Below are positions 34,055 through 43,416 of a stretch of DNA of 64,000 nucleotides, in pieces. The stretch comes from Lentilitoribacter sp039986595 (lineage in GTDB: Bacteria > Pseudomonadota > Alphaproteobacteria > Rhizobiales > Rhizobiaceae), in NCBI GenBank assembly GCA_039986595.1, contig JBDWQJ010000010.1, positions 117,315 to 181,314 of the forward strand. Reading direction: 5' to 3'. Position 1 is the first letter of the stretch. Every line of letters begins with the position of its first letter. The notes beneath the pieces are model-generated. The model had not been told where the DNA came from. It was given only the letters and a program-made list of their open reading frames with translations, and made no database searches. A program made the translations under genes and the position numbers.

Positions 34055-35014
34055 TTATGTGTTTTGATCAGCACGAGGCTTTCGCCCCAAAAGCTGCGCT
34101 ATGATTTCGATATGGGCGCCAAGATAACCTCGTTTTTCGACATGAATATAGCCATCGAGTTTCTCATGTAATTGAGGTAACGCATAAAATGGAACCGATG
34201 ATGCATAATGATGTTCAGCGTGGTAATTCATATTCCAGCTGAGGAATTGCCAAGGTTTGGAAACAAGGTTTGTGCGAGTATTTTCTGTCATATCGCGCAC
34301 CGTCGGCCGACCCACATGTTCAGTTAAACGAATTGCCCGCATAACAGGCTCTCCAAGAATGACAGGAATAACCCAATAATAAAGTGGTGCTGACCATCCA
34401 AGATACACGCAAACTGCAAAGATCATTAGATAACAAATTGCCATTAAACGCGCTTCCCAGAAAATCGTAGTATATTCTACTTTTGGAATAAAACGTTTTT
34501 CATCGTCGGTAAGATGACCAAATATATGGCGAAAGAGTTCGGTAAATTTGTTATTCCAATAAGGTATAGAGGAGATGTAATAGACATAACCCCAGATAGA
34601 CGCAGGGAGCTCTATCATTTCAGGATCATGGCCCTTAAGTTGGGTATATGTGTGATGATCGCAATGCTCGTATCTAAAATGCCTATGCTGGAGCATGATG
34701 ACAAAGCCACAATAATTGCCGAACACGTCATTTAACCAGCGCGTTTTAAAAGGCGTATAATGCGTGCATTCATGTTGCAGTGAAAAATGGTGCACCATGA
34801 CAACACCATGCACAAACATTGCGGGTGCAAGAAGCCAGAGACTATCGTAAGTAAAATATATCAATGATCCGGTGCCAAACAGTGCAAGATACCAGATTAC
34901 CAAATGGATCAATGCTGGTTTGTTAGATCGTTGCATCAGGCTCTTAAGCTCTTTGCGCGTCAGAGCACCATCATTTAAAGCTTGAGTGATGGGAGTTAAA
35001 ACTTCTGTTGCCAT
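34055..35014 (-). CDS. Membrane fatty acid desaturase family protein
   Basis: A 319-residue di-iron membrane enzyme. The three histidine boxes are HECTHYTPF (with HH just before), HRHFRYEHCDHH and HAEHHYASSVPFY, and there are four to five membrane segments. The superfamily contains acyl desaturases, carotenoid ketolases and hydroxylases, and alkane or sterol hydroxylases. The adjacent Rieske ferredoxin suggests a hydroxylase or oxygenase type that takes electrons from it. The exact substrate cannot be told. Confidence 0.85.
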   Translation of the reverse strand: MATEVLTPITQALNDGALTRKELKSLMQRSNKPALIHLVIWYLALFGTGSLIYFTYDSLWLLAPAMFVHGVVMVHHFSLQHECTHYTPFKTRWLNDVFGNYCGFVIMLQHRHFRYEHCDHHTYTQLKGHDPEMIELPASIWGYVYYISSIPYWNNKFTELFRHIFGHLTDDEKRFIPKVEYTTIFWEARLMAICYLMIFAVCVYLGWSAPLYYWVIPVILGEPVMRAIRLTEHVGRPTVRDMTENTRTNLVSKPWQFLSWNMNYHAEHHYASSVPFYALPQLHEKLDGYIHVEKRGYLGAHIEIIAQLLGRKPRADQNT

Positions 35015-35567
35015 TTTTTAGACCAAACTCCGGTATTTAATTATCGCATCTTTTTAGTTGATTTATTGAATTTCGACTCAATAATGCAATATTATTGATA
35101 GGATCAGCCGTTTTTATCAATGCACCCGATTGCAATGAGCAAATATTATCAAATTTCGTTATTTTGTAGTATTAATAATCCTATGCAATATTACGCAGTA
35201 TTAATACTAGCATATAGAAGTTTTACATCAATATTATGGCTGTTTTATACATCGATTATTTCATATTTAGCACAACCAAAGAATGTTATTATACCGAATA
35301 CTGTACCGTAGATATACCTTTTAGGGTTTGATTTTTAACGTGATTTTAATCAAAATCATGCAAATTAATAGCTACAAGTAATGATCTTTTTTACTTAGGA
35401 ATTGCTCTGATGTAAGAGCATTTGTTTATCTCGATAAGTCATGACGATGCATTAGAGATTTGATCGCTGATGTACTGGTTTTAGGTTTTTAGATCTAAAA
35501 TCAAACTAAATAGTCGATGATGTTTGCGGGAATATCTGACTATCTAGACATCCAGGTTTCACGATAA
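35015..35567. other. Long AT-rich intergenic region
   Basis: This 553-base region between divergent genes is very AT-rich and has no convincing reading frame; a 63-codon frame at 35120-35311 has atypical composition. It must hold the promoters of the desaturase and chemoreceptor genes. A weak TGCTCT/AGAGCA inverted repeat lies at 35403-35420. I recognise no regulatory RNA. Confidence 0.4.
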
Positions 35568-37271
35568 GTGGCTATGGAGCTTATTTTGTTAAATAATTTT
35601 AGTTTAAAAACGGGCGCAGATTCTGTTCTGCGGGCATTACACAAATCATTGGCAATAATCGAATTTGATTGTCAGGGTAACATATTAGATGCAAATGAAA
35701 ATTTTTGTTCTGCTGTGGGATACGAGCGGAGCGAGATAGTGGGGCAACACCACTCAATATTTGTTGATCCGACCGAAGCGACACAACCAGCATACAAAGA
35801 ATTTTGGGCTTCACTTGCTGCAGGGAGTTTTGATTCAGGCGAATATAAACGCTTCGGCAAAGGTGGCAATGAGATTTGGATCCAGGCTACATATAACCCT
35901 GTGCTCAATCGCTCAGGAAAGCCAGTGAAAGTTGTCAAGTTTGCTTCTGACATTACTGCTGCTAAATTTAAATCAGCTGAAGATGATGGTAAGATCAATG
36001 CAATTTCACGTGCTCAAGCAGTTATTGAGTTTGAAGTGGATGGCACTATCATTACCGCAAATGAAAATTTCTGTGGTGCAGTGGGTTATGATTTAAGTGA
36101 AATTCAAGGTCAACACCACCAAATGTTTGTTGAAAAGACTTACGGTGAAAGTGCGGAATATCGCGAGTTTTGGAAAAAGTTGGGTAATGGTGAGTTCATC
36201 GCTGATGAGTTTCAACGTTTTGGCAAAGGTGGATCTGAAATTTGGATCCAAGCATCTTATAATCCGATATTTGATGCCAGTGGCAAAGTTGTAAAAGTTG
36301 TTAAATTCGCCACAGATATCACGGGTCGTGTTCACGCCGTGACATCAATTGGAAATTCATTACGACAGCTTTCAGATGGTAATCTTGATCAGTCCATTGA
36401 TGTAAAATTCATACCAGAACTTGATGGCTTACGTGAAAATTTCAATCAAACACTTGTTAACTTAAATGAAACACTATCTCGTATCGGTCAAAATGCGAAG
36501 GCAATTGATGGCGGATCACAAGAAATACGAAGTGCATCAGATGAATTATCAAAACGCACAGAACAACAAGCCGCGGCGGTTGAGCAAACAGCTGCAGCGC
36601 TTGAAGAAATTACTGCAACGGTTAGTTCAACAGCTCAACTTGCAGGAGAAGCGGGTGATCTTGTTAAGACAACTAAAACTGAGGCGGAGCGCTCTGGTGA
36701 GGTCGTAACAAAGGCCGTATCAGCTATGTCTGATATTCGAGAATCTTCAGATCAAATAGCAGATATCATCGGTGTCATTGATGATATTGCATTCCAAACG
36801 AACCTTTTGGCGCTCAATGCTGGTGTTGAAGCTGCACGTGCAGGTGAGGCTGGTAAAGGCTTTGCAGTGGTCGCTCAGGAAGTGCGTGAACTTGCACAAC
36901 GTTCTGCAACGGCTGCTAAAGAGATCAAAGAGCTGATCACGCGTTCAGGCGGACAAGTACAATCAGGTGTTAATCTGGTAGCTGAAACGGGTGAGGCGCT
37001 TAAGTCTATCGTTAAGTTTGTGACTGAAGTTAATGAACATGTTCACAAGATAGATGATGCAGCGCAAGAACAGTCGAGCGGTTTAAAAGAGATTAACCGT
37101 GCGGTTAACTCAATTGATGAAGGTACACAACAAAATGCCGCGATGGCTGAGGAAGTCACAGCTTCTGGTCACACTCTGTCTCAAGAAGTGCAAGAGTTAA
37201 ATGCAATGCTTCGTGAGTTTAAACTCAGCGGTGAAGTATCCGCGGTGACACAGCATTATAAAGCTGCCTAA
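35568..37271 (+). CDS. Cytoplasmic methyl-accepting chemotaxis protein with two PAS domains
   Basis: A 567-residue receptor without membrane segments or signal peptide. Two tandem PAS domains (about residues 26-130 and 148-251) are close copies, both containing DANENFC/TANENFC, RFGKGG and VKVVKFA. Then come a linker and the MCP signalling domain, with the conserved hairpin tip IDDIAFQTNLLALNAGVEAA near residue 415. It should sense an internal cue such as redox state, a flavin or a haem ligand, and signal through CheA/CheW. A GTG at 35568 and an ATG at 35574 are both possible starts. No other chemotaxis genes are nearby. Confidence 0.93.
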   Translation: MAMELILLNNFSLKTGADSVLRALHKSLAIIEFDCQGNILDANENFCSAVGYERSEIVGQHHSIFVDPTEATQPAYKEFWASLAAGSFDSGEYKRFGKGGNEIWIQATYNPVLNRSGKPVKVVKFASDITAAKFKSAEDDGKINAISRAQAVIEFEVDGTIITANENFCGAVGYDLSEIQGQHHQMFVEKTYGESAEYREFWKKLGNGEFIADEFQRFGKGGSEIWIQASYNPIFDASGKVVKVVKFATDITGRVHAVTSIGNSLRQLSDGNLDQSIDVKFIPELDGLRENFNQTLVNLNETLSRIGQNAKAIDGGSQEIRSASDELSKRTEQQAAAVEQTAAALEEITATVSSTAQLAGEAGDLVKTTKTEAERSGEVVTKAVSAMSDIRESSDQIADIIGVIDDIAFQTNLLALNAGVEAARAGEAGKGFAVVAQEVRELAQRSATAAKEIKELITRSGGQVQSGVNLVAETGEALKSIVKFVTEVNEHVHKIDDAAQEQSSGLKEINRAVNSIDEGTQQNAAMAEEVTASGHTLSQEVQELNAMLREFKLSGEVSAVTQHYKAA

Positions 37272-37297
37272 GCATATTGCCATTTTTGAAATTTATT

Positions 37298-37329
37298 ATG
37301 CCCGTTATTCGTTGAGTAACGGGCATTTT
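37298..37329 (+). terminator. Terminator between convergent chemoreceptor and phosphomannomutase genes
   Basis: ATGCCCGTTA (37298-37307) pairs perfectly with TAACGGGCAT (37317-37326) across a 9-base loop, followed by TTT. The T-run is short, but the stem is strong and placed between convergent stops, so it probably serves both genes. Confidence 0.75.
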
Positions 37330-37334
37330 GCTAT

Positions 37335-38765
37335 TTAAATATTATTATATGCTTTGATTGCTGAGACTGTTTTATCAACCAGCAACTCTGCCGCAGCTAT
37401 GCTTTCAGCCTCGATATAACAACGCATTTCAGGCGCATTGCCGGATGGCCTTAAGTGAATAATATCACCATTATCAAGCTGAACGCGCAATCCATCGATA
37501 ACATTGATGTCTGCCACGCTGCCGAACGGTTTAAAGAATTCATTTCGTTTTTCTACTGAATTGGTGAGCTCAGCGACAAATGCAGAGCTGATTTCAGTTG
37601 GAAATTCTTGAATACGACCAGCATGGGTGATGGGCATATCAAAACTCTCAACAAGTTTCGATAGTGGCAAACTTTGATCAATGCTCATGGACAGCACTGC
37701 AAGCATAGGTAAGACACAGTCACGTGTGGGGAGGGCGGTAATCGTACCGTGACCCATTTGTGTTTCAGATGCTAACAAGAAGCCGCCATTGGCCTCAAAT
37801 CCAACAACAAGGTCGCTGTTGTCCTTTGCAAGAGCTTCATTGATAGCAGCAATAACATATGGTGAGCCAACGCGTGTTTGGTAAACTTCCATACCTTGTA
37901 CATTTTGAATGCCAGAATTTGAGCTTACAGGCGTTGCAATGACGCTGGCTTTTAGATATCTGCTGGCAATAAGACACAGAATATCACCCTTGATATAATT
38001 GCCGTTTTCATCGGACAATAATGGTCTATCACCATCGCCATCGGTCGACAAAATGGCATCAAGTTGGTGTTCTTTTGTCCAAGCTTTTAGATTTTTTACA
38101 GTCTCATCACTAACAGCTTCAGTATCGACTGGGATAAACGTTTCAGAACGTTCCAATGAAACAACTTTGGCGCCAAAGGCCTCTAATATGTCTTTGAGGA
38201 TATCGCGAGCTACCGAGCTATGCTCATATATACCAATGCGCTTTCCCGCGAAGTAGTTATTTGAAAACAGAGCCTTATATCTTTCGGTGAACTGTTCTAA
38301 AGCTGCTGCTCGTTCGTTTGAAACACCTTCAATATTTATGTCAGAATTTCGACTTTCAACAGGTATAAGCTGTGCATATTTTTGAATTTCTTGTTCATCG
38401 TTTTTATCGATTTCACCGTCTGGTCGATAGAACTTTATGCCATTTCGGTCCGCTGGTATATGAGACCCTGTGATCATAATTGAAGCTGCGCCATTGTTCA
38501 TGGCGTAAAGTGCAAGAGCAGGGGTTGGCAAGTCAGCACAATTAATGGGAACAAGATTTTCTTTGATCACCGCAGCGATAGTTTGTGCGCAGATAACCGG
38601 GCTGGAGGCTCGTAAATCATATCCAATAAAAATTTTTGAACCTTCTTGAGCTAATTTACTGTTTTTAAGATGTTGAAGATACCCGCGCACATATTTATCG
38701 CAGGTACCATCAGTAATTTCTTCAACCAAACCACGTAAACCACTGGTTCCAAATTTTGCTGCCAT
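37335..38765 (-). CDS. Phosphomannomutase / phosphoglucomutase family
   Basis: A 476-residue alpha-D-phosphohexomutase. FGTSGLRG is at the N-terminus, the phosphoserine site is TGSHIP with Ser101, the metal-binding loop is DGDGDRP, and the phosphate-binding loop is RPSGNAPE. It interconverts mannose-6-phosphate and mannose-1-phosphate, the step before GDP-mannose synthesis. The downstream position from the ManC-like gene on the same strand supports mannose over glucose as the main substrate. The gap to that gene is 32 bases. Confidence 0.92.
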   Translation of the reverse strand: MAAKFGTSGLRGLVEEITDGTCDKYVRGYLQHLKNSKLAQEGSKIFIGYDLRASSPVICAQTIAAVIKENLVPINCADLPTPALALYAMNNGAASIMITGSHIPADRNGIKFYRPDGEIDKNDEQEIQKYAQLIPVESRNSDINIEGVSNERAAALEQFTERYKALFSNNYFAGKRIGIYEHSSVARDILKDILEAFGAKVVSLERSETFIPVDTEAVSDETVKNLKAWTKEHQLDAILSTDGDGDRPLLSDENGNYIKGDILCLIASRYLKASVIATPVSSNSGIQNVQGMEVYQTRVGSPYVIAAINEALAKDNSDLVVGFEANGGFLLASETQMGHGTITALPTRDCVLPMLAVLSMSIDQSLPLSKLVESFDMPITHAGRIQEFPTEISSAFVAELTNSVEKRNEFFKPFGSVADINVIDGLRVQLDNGDIIHLRPSGNAPEMRCYIEAESIAAAELLVDKTVSAIKAYNNI

Positions 38766-38797
38766 GGGTATGACCCCTTTATAAATTAAACTTGCGT

Positions 38798-41038
38798 TTA
38801 GCTGGTGCGTTCAACTCTCAGATACTCAGAAAATGCACACAAAACATGGTAGAATGTGCTTGTCGGCATGTTGGTCGACACCACTCTGCCTTCGCTATCT
38901 GTTGCATCATACCAACCACCCATCTGAGGTGTATCAAGATAACGATTATAGATTTGATCGAGCATGCGCGATGCAAGGTTACCATCAACAGCCATCCTGT
39001 GCTCTTTAAGCGCCAATGCGGCTTTTAAACCTTCGGTTTGGCACCACATGCGACCAGTTGGGGAGAGTTCACTCCCATCATAGTGCATTGTTAGCGCAAC
39101 GCTATCTGTTTTGGGAAAGTGGCCAAAGGACAATGCGGTGGCGTAGAGTTTTCGTGCATAATCTTTAACAGTATCATCACCGCTCAAAGTTACATATTTG
39201 AGCAATAGCCAAACCCACTCATAGTGATGCCCAGGTTCGACTTTGTTGATATCATTATCTAATGGAACCCAGTTTACATCAAACATTTCATGCAGGCGCC
39301 AATTGTCATGGTCAAAGAATTTCGATTTAAACAGCTCGATGATTTTCTTCGCGCGGTTGAGGTATTCCTCGTCACCGGTCGCATCATACCAAGCAAGCAT
39401 TGCTTCGAAAAAATGCATGTGTGGGTTGGCACGGCGGATATCCGACCCGCCAGGTGTTTCAAAAAAACCACCATTGACGTTATCTGCAAATTGTTTGTCC
39501 ATGAATTGGAGTGTCTTTTCACCCCATTCTTTTGCTTGTGGATTCTTTTGCGCTTTCCATAAAGCTGCAAACCCCAACAATACAAAGCATTGATCATACG
39601 CATCACGCGTATCATCTTGCACAGTACCATCGAGGTTATAAAGGTGGATGAAACCACCGTCTTTATGCCAACCGGTTTCAATCAAAGTTTTGACACAGTG
39701 ATCAAGAACTTTTTCATAATCACCCTGCCAGCCAAGCATTTGAGCTTCCGCATAACAGTAGATTTGACGCGCAAGCACGCGCAGACGTTTTTCACCAAGA
39801 TCAACCGGCTTGCCAGCGTAATCGAGCGCTTCATGCACACCGCCATGTTTATAGTCAATGCTGTGCTGTGCCCAATATGGCAAAGCTTCTTTGAAAATCC
39901 AATCCTGGATCTTGGTTTGGTATGGGATTTGGTTGCCTGATGTATTCAGTGTTTTTGGCGGCCAAGGCGTATCTGAGATCATGGCATGTAGGTCTTTGAC
40001 CAAAAAGCTCTTCTCTCGCGAAACAACCATCAATGCGTCGGGTTGTGAGACCACAACGATATCATCAAGACCTGCAATCGCAACCGGGCGATCTTCCGCG
40101 CGAATATAACTGTTGCTGACGCCTGTAGTGACAACATCACCGATAATGACATTACCTTTACTGTTTTGCGGAGACGCTTCGTGAAGCTGGCTCCATGAGC
40201 CCAAATCGCTCCAATCAAAAGCTGCTTGAATTGTTCTGATTTTTTCAGCGTGTTCCATAATTCCGTAGTCGATGGAGACTTTTTCACATGCTTCAAAATT
40301 TGCTTTATCCAGATATAGCTGTTTACCGGTTTGTTGACCTTCGCTCACGGCTAAACTTGCTGAACGCCAAATATCTGGTTGTTGACGTATAAATTCAGCC
40401 GCCATTTCACCGGCTTTAAACATGAAAATTCCGGCATTCCAAAAGAAGGTGCCTAAATCAAGATAAGCTTTTGCCGCAGCAAGATCCGGTTTTTCACGGA
40501 AACGTTCGACCTCATAAATTGGGCCGTTACCCGCAGCTCGTTCGATATAGCCAAATTGAGTTTCAGGATGACTGGGCTTAATGCCAATTGTCATCAGCCC
40601 ACCATCTTTTTGAACAGCTTCAACAGCGCGAGTGATTATGGATGTAAACCCATCTACGTCTGCGACATGGTGATCAGATGGCAAGACCAATACAATTTGC
40701 TCTGGATTGCTTGTCGCGATATCTGAGATTGCAGCAGCAATCGCCGCGCATGTATCACGCATACAAGGTTCAAGAATGATATCTTTAATTTCAACAGAGC
40801 TAAGCTTGCTTTGTTCGGTAATTTCACCACTAAAATCAATAGATCCAACAATGCGCGAAGGGGTGTATAACATATCATCCCTAACTCGCTCAAGCGTGTC
40901 ACAAAGCATGGTTTTCGAACCAGCTAGATTATGAAACTGCTTTGGTGCTGATTTGCGCGAAAGCGGCCACAATCGGCTCCCAGCTCCACCGCAAAGGATG
41001 ATCGGCATAACTCTACTGTTATTGGGTGTGGTGTTCAC
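38798..41038 (-). CDS. Mannose-1-phosphate guanylyltransferase fused to an AGE-type sugar isomerase
   Basis: A 746-residue two-domain protein. Residues 1 to about 355 are a GDP-mannose pyrophosphorylase: CGGAGSRLWPLSRKSAPKQF, VLPSDHHVAD, FREKPDLAAAKAYLD and FFWNAGIFMF. From about residue 375 the rest is an alpha/alpha barrel of the N-acylglucosamine 2-epimerase (AGE) family, with histidines in HMHFFEAMLAW and GHHYEWVWLLLKY. In common ManC/AlgA enzymes the second domain is a cupin-type mannose-6-phosphate isomerase; here an unrelated fold takes that place. It most likely makes both mannose-6-phosphate and GDP-mannose. Confidence 0.9.
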   Translation of the reverse strand: MNTTPNNSRVMPIILCGGAGSRLWPLSRKSAPKQFHNLAGSKTMLCDTLERVRDDMLYTPSRIVGSIDFSGEITEQSKLSSVEIKDIILEPCMRDTCAAIAAAISDIATSNPEQIVLVLPSDHHVADVDGFTSIITRAVEAVQKDGGLMTIGIKPSHPETQFGYIERAAGNGPIYEVERFREKPDLAAAKAYLDLGTFFWNAGIFMFKAGEMAAEFIRQQPDIWRSASLAVSEGQQTGKQLYLDKANFEACEKVSIDYGIMEHAEKIRTIQAAFDWSDLGSWSQLHEASPQNSKGNVIIGDVVTTGVSNSYIRAEDRPVAIAGLDDIVVVSQPDALMVVSREKSFLVKDLHAMISDTPWPPKTLNTSGNQIPYQTKIQDWIFKEALPYWAQHSIDYKHGGVHEALDYAGKPVDLGEKRLRVLARQIYCYAEAQMLGWQGDYEKVLDHCVKTLIETGWHKDGGFIHLYNLDGTVQDDTRDAYDQCFVLLGFAALWKAQKNPQAKEWGEKTLQFMDKQFADNVNGGFFETPGGSDIRRANPHMHFFEAMLAWYDATGDEEYLNRAKKIIELFKSKFFDHDNWRLHEMFDVNWVPLDNDINKVEPGHHYEWVWLLLKYVTLSGDDTVKDYARKLYATALSFGHFPKTDSVALTMHYDGSELSPTGRMWCQTEGLKAALALKEHRMAVDGNLASRMLDQIYNRYLDTPQMGGWYDATDSEGRVVSTNMPTSTFYHVLCAFSEYLRVERTS

Positions 41039-41121
41039 TGTCGTTACCTTTGCGCATATTAAGTGTCAAACTGCCGTGATTCGGTGTTTGTGATATTAAA
41101 ATCAATAGCGTTCTAGGTTAA

Positions 41122-41970
41122 TCAACTATCATTAAACATCCATGAAAGTGTTGAACGAATACCGCGAAATTTAATTTCTGGAAAATATTTTATTAATTTT
41201 GAGCTATCGCCAAAAACCTTTTCAGGCTCACCGGGGCGAAGGAAAGCAGGATTTGTTTTAACTTTTAGCCGGTGTGAGGATAATTCGCCGCATAGCTTAA
41301 TTATATCATCTAATTTGTGATAATGACCCGTGCATATATTTAAGACTTCTCCAATTGGCGGTCGCTCGACCATCATGGCATAGATGTCTACCACATCGCG
41401 AACATCACCAAACTCTCTATACAATTTGGTATCGCCGAGTTGAATTTCAAAATCTTTGTGTTTGAAGTGATTAACAATTTTTGGAATGACAAAATTTGTC
41501 GATTGACCGCGTCCTGTATAGTTAAAAGGTCGAGTTACAACAATTGGGATACTCTTACTCCACAGTTTTGCCATACGCTCCATCGCATATTTGCTTACTG
41601 CATAGTCGCTGGCGGGATCTATGACACTTGTCTCTGATATAGGACCATTTTTCTTTGTATCATAAACATGTGCAGTACTTGCAAGAATGACACTGTCGAT
41701 GTTTGTACAATTACTAGCAATAGCTGAAAGTATGTTGCGTGTACCGATCAAATTTACGTCGTAAAAATCGTTAGCGCTCTTATGCAAAACGCTGGATATT
41801 CCAGCTAGGTGAACGATCGAATTTGGTTTGAAACTTCTAAGTTCAACCTCAAGATCATCCAAATCAACGAGATTGCTCGCAAGATTTTTAATCTCATGGC
41901 CTGTTTGGATTAGCTGATTGGAGAGATATTGTCCTGTAAATCCTGAGCCACCAGTAATTAAAACCCGCAT
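41122..41970 (-). CDS. GDP-4-keto-6-deoxymannose reductase-like NAD-dependent epimerase (Rmd-like)
   Basis: A 282-residue extended SDR. The cofactor motif is GGSGFTGQYL, the active site is YAVSK in DYAVSKYAMERMA, and the catalytic Ser/Thr is in ASTAHVYD. Just upstream on the same strand is gmd, so this protein probably reduces GDP-4-keto-6-deoxymannose to GDP-D-rhamnose. The 6-deoxytalose isomer is possible. Fucose synthesis is less likely, as the protein is shorter than GDP-fucose synthase. It is separated from gmd by 22 bases. Confidence 0.82.
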   Translation of the reverse strand: MRVLITGGSGFTGQYLSNQLIQTGHEIKNLASNLVDLDDLEVELRSFKPNSIVHLAGISSVLHKSANDFYDVNLIGTRNILSAIASNCTNIDSVILASTAHVYDTKKNGPISETSVIDPASDYAVSKYAMERMAKLWSKSIPIVVTRPFNYTGRGQSTNFVIPKIVNHFKHKDFEIQLGDTKLYREFGDVRDVVDIYAMMVERPPIGEVLNICTGHYHKLDDIIKLCGELSSHRLKVKTNPAFLRPGEPEKVFGDSSKLIKYFPEIKFRGIRSTLSWMFNDS

Positions 41971-41992
41971 TATATTTTCACTACACTTAACA

Positions 41993-43027
41993 TTAATACG
42001 ACACTCCGTTTTTATTGCGCTCCAAGTCAGCTGTAACCATCATATTGCAAAGTTCTTCGAGAGTGGTTGTTGCTTTCCAACCAAGAACACTCTCCGCCTT
42101 TGATGCATCACCAATCAACAGCTCTACTTCAGAGGGTCGATAAAAATTCGGATTAATTTTGACTATCAATTTCCCAGTATCGGCATTAACGGCAACTTCG
42201 TTTTCGTTAACACCCTGCCATTCTATTTCAATATTAGCTGCTTTACATGACATATTTACAAAATCTCGAACACTTTCAGTCCGATTGGTTGCTAAGACAA
42301 AGGAATCAGGCTCGTCGACTTGAAGCATTAAATACATACCCTCGACATAATCCTTGGCGTATCCCCAATCCCGTTTGGCTTCGAGATTTCCCAGTTCCAA
42401 TACGTCCTGCATACCCAGTTTAATGCGAGCAATAGAGTTGGTGATTTTTCGGGTTACAAATTCCTGACCACGGAGAGGAGATTCGTGATTAAACAGAATT
42501 CCGCTTGTTCCAAAAATGTCGTAGGATTCGCGATAATTAATTGTCATCCAATGCGCATATAATTTCGCTACACCGTAGGGACTGCGCGGATAAAACGGTG
42601 TGGATTCCGTTTGAGGTGTTTGTTGGATTTTGCCGTACATTTCAGACGTTGATGCTTGATAAAAGCGGATTCTTGAATTAACAATACGTATAGCTTCCAA
42701 CATATGCAGGACACCGATGCCTGTTATTTCTGTTGTCGTAATAGGCTGGTCGAAAGAAACTCCAACAAAACTCTGTGCAGCAAGATTATAGATTTCATCT
42801 GGTGTTGTCTTTTCAAGCAAACGAATAGTTGCACTAAGGTCTGTTAAATCATATTCGACAAGATGAAGATTTTCATGATCTTGTATTCCAAGCTCATTTA
42901 TCCGCCAAAAATTTGTCGAAGCAGCACGCCTATATGTGCCGTAGACTCGGTAACCTTTACCCAAAAGAAACTGAGAGAGATAAGCACCGTCTTGGCCTGT
43001 AATACCTGTAATGAGTGCTGTTTTCAT
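41993..43027 (-). CDS. gmd: GDP-mannose 4,6-dehydratase
   Basis: A 344-residue Gmd of full length. GITGQDGAYLSQFLLGKGY is the NADP-binding start, RRAASTNFWRI follows, and the active site is YGVAK in SPYGVAKLYAHWM. Further conserved parts are FNHESPLRGQEFVTRKI and KRDWGYAKDYVEGM. It converts GDP-mannose to GDP-4-keto-6-deoxymannose for the Rmd-like enzyme downstream. The intergenic region to the divergent glycosyltransferase is 389 bases. Confidence 0.96.
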   Translation of the reverse strand: MKTALITGITGQDGAYLSQFLLGKGYRVYGTYRRAASTNFWRINELGIQDHENLHLVEYDLTDLSATIRLLEKTTPDEIYNLAAQSFVGVSFDQPITTTEITGIGVLHMLEAIRIVNSRIRFYQASTSEMYGKIQQTPQTESTPFYPRSPYGVAKLYAHWMTINYRESYDIFGTSGILFNHESPLRGQEFVTRKITNSIARIKLGMQDVLELGNLEAKRDWGYAKDYVEGMYLMLQVDEPDSFVLATNRTESVRDFVNMSCKAANIEIEWQGVNENEVAVNADTGKLIVKINPNFYRPSEVELLIGDASKAESVLGWKATTTLEELCNMMVTADLERNKNGVSY

Positions 43028-43416
43028 TATTTATCTTTCTTTTATTAGGTGTCGTGTGAGTCAATTAATATAACGTATGGGTTGGTAAATTTAATTAAAA
43101 CCCATATCAAGTAATGCCGTTACTTTGTTAACTCAGAATAAACTCTGTAAATTAGTTAGTCGATGAAGATCAAACAATTACTTATTTTTTTGCTTTATTG
43201 TTCGTATTAAAGACAGCGATTTATTCTTGGACATATTTTTAAGTTATTATTCTTTAGGAACCTGCAGTTGTGAGAATTGTGCTGCTGTATGATGTGCATA
43301 TATCTGAGATTATACTGGATTTCATTAGTGTTTAAATATATACGCAACAAAAATGTTTACTAATTTGCATTTTTATTCGAGTAAATTCGTGCTGACTAAC
43401 TTCGGAAGAAAATATA
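43028..43416. other. Divergent promoter region of the polysaccharide cluster
   Basis: A 389-base AT-rich region between gmd (minus) and the glycosyltransferase (plus). It has no plausible gene. It must hold two promoters, but I cannot assign them with confidence. The AT content is higher than in the flanking genes, as is usual upstream of O-antigen clusters. Confidence 0.4.

Noticed and set aside
35120..35311. 63-codon plus-strand frame in the AT-rich intergenic region
   Set aside because: Composition is untypical, there is no ribosome site, and the product has no recognisable features.
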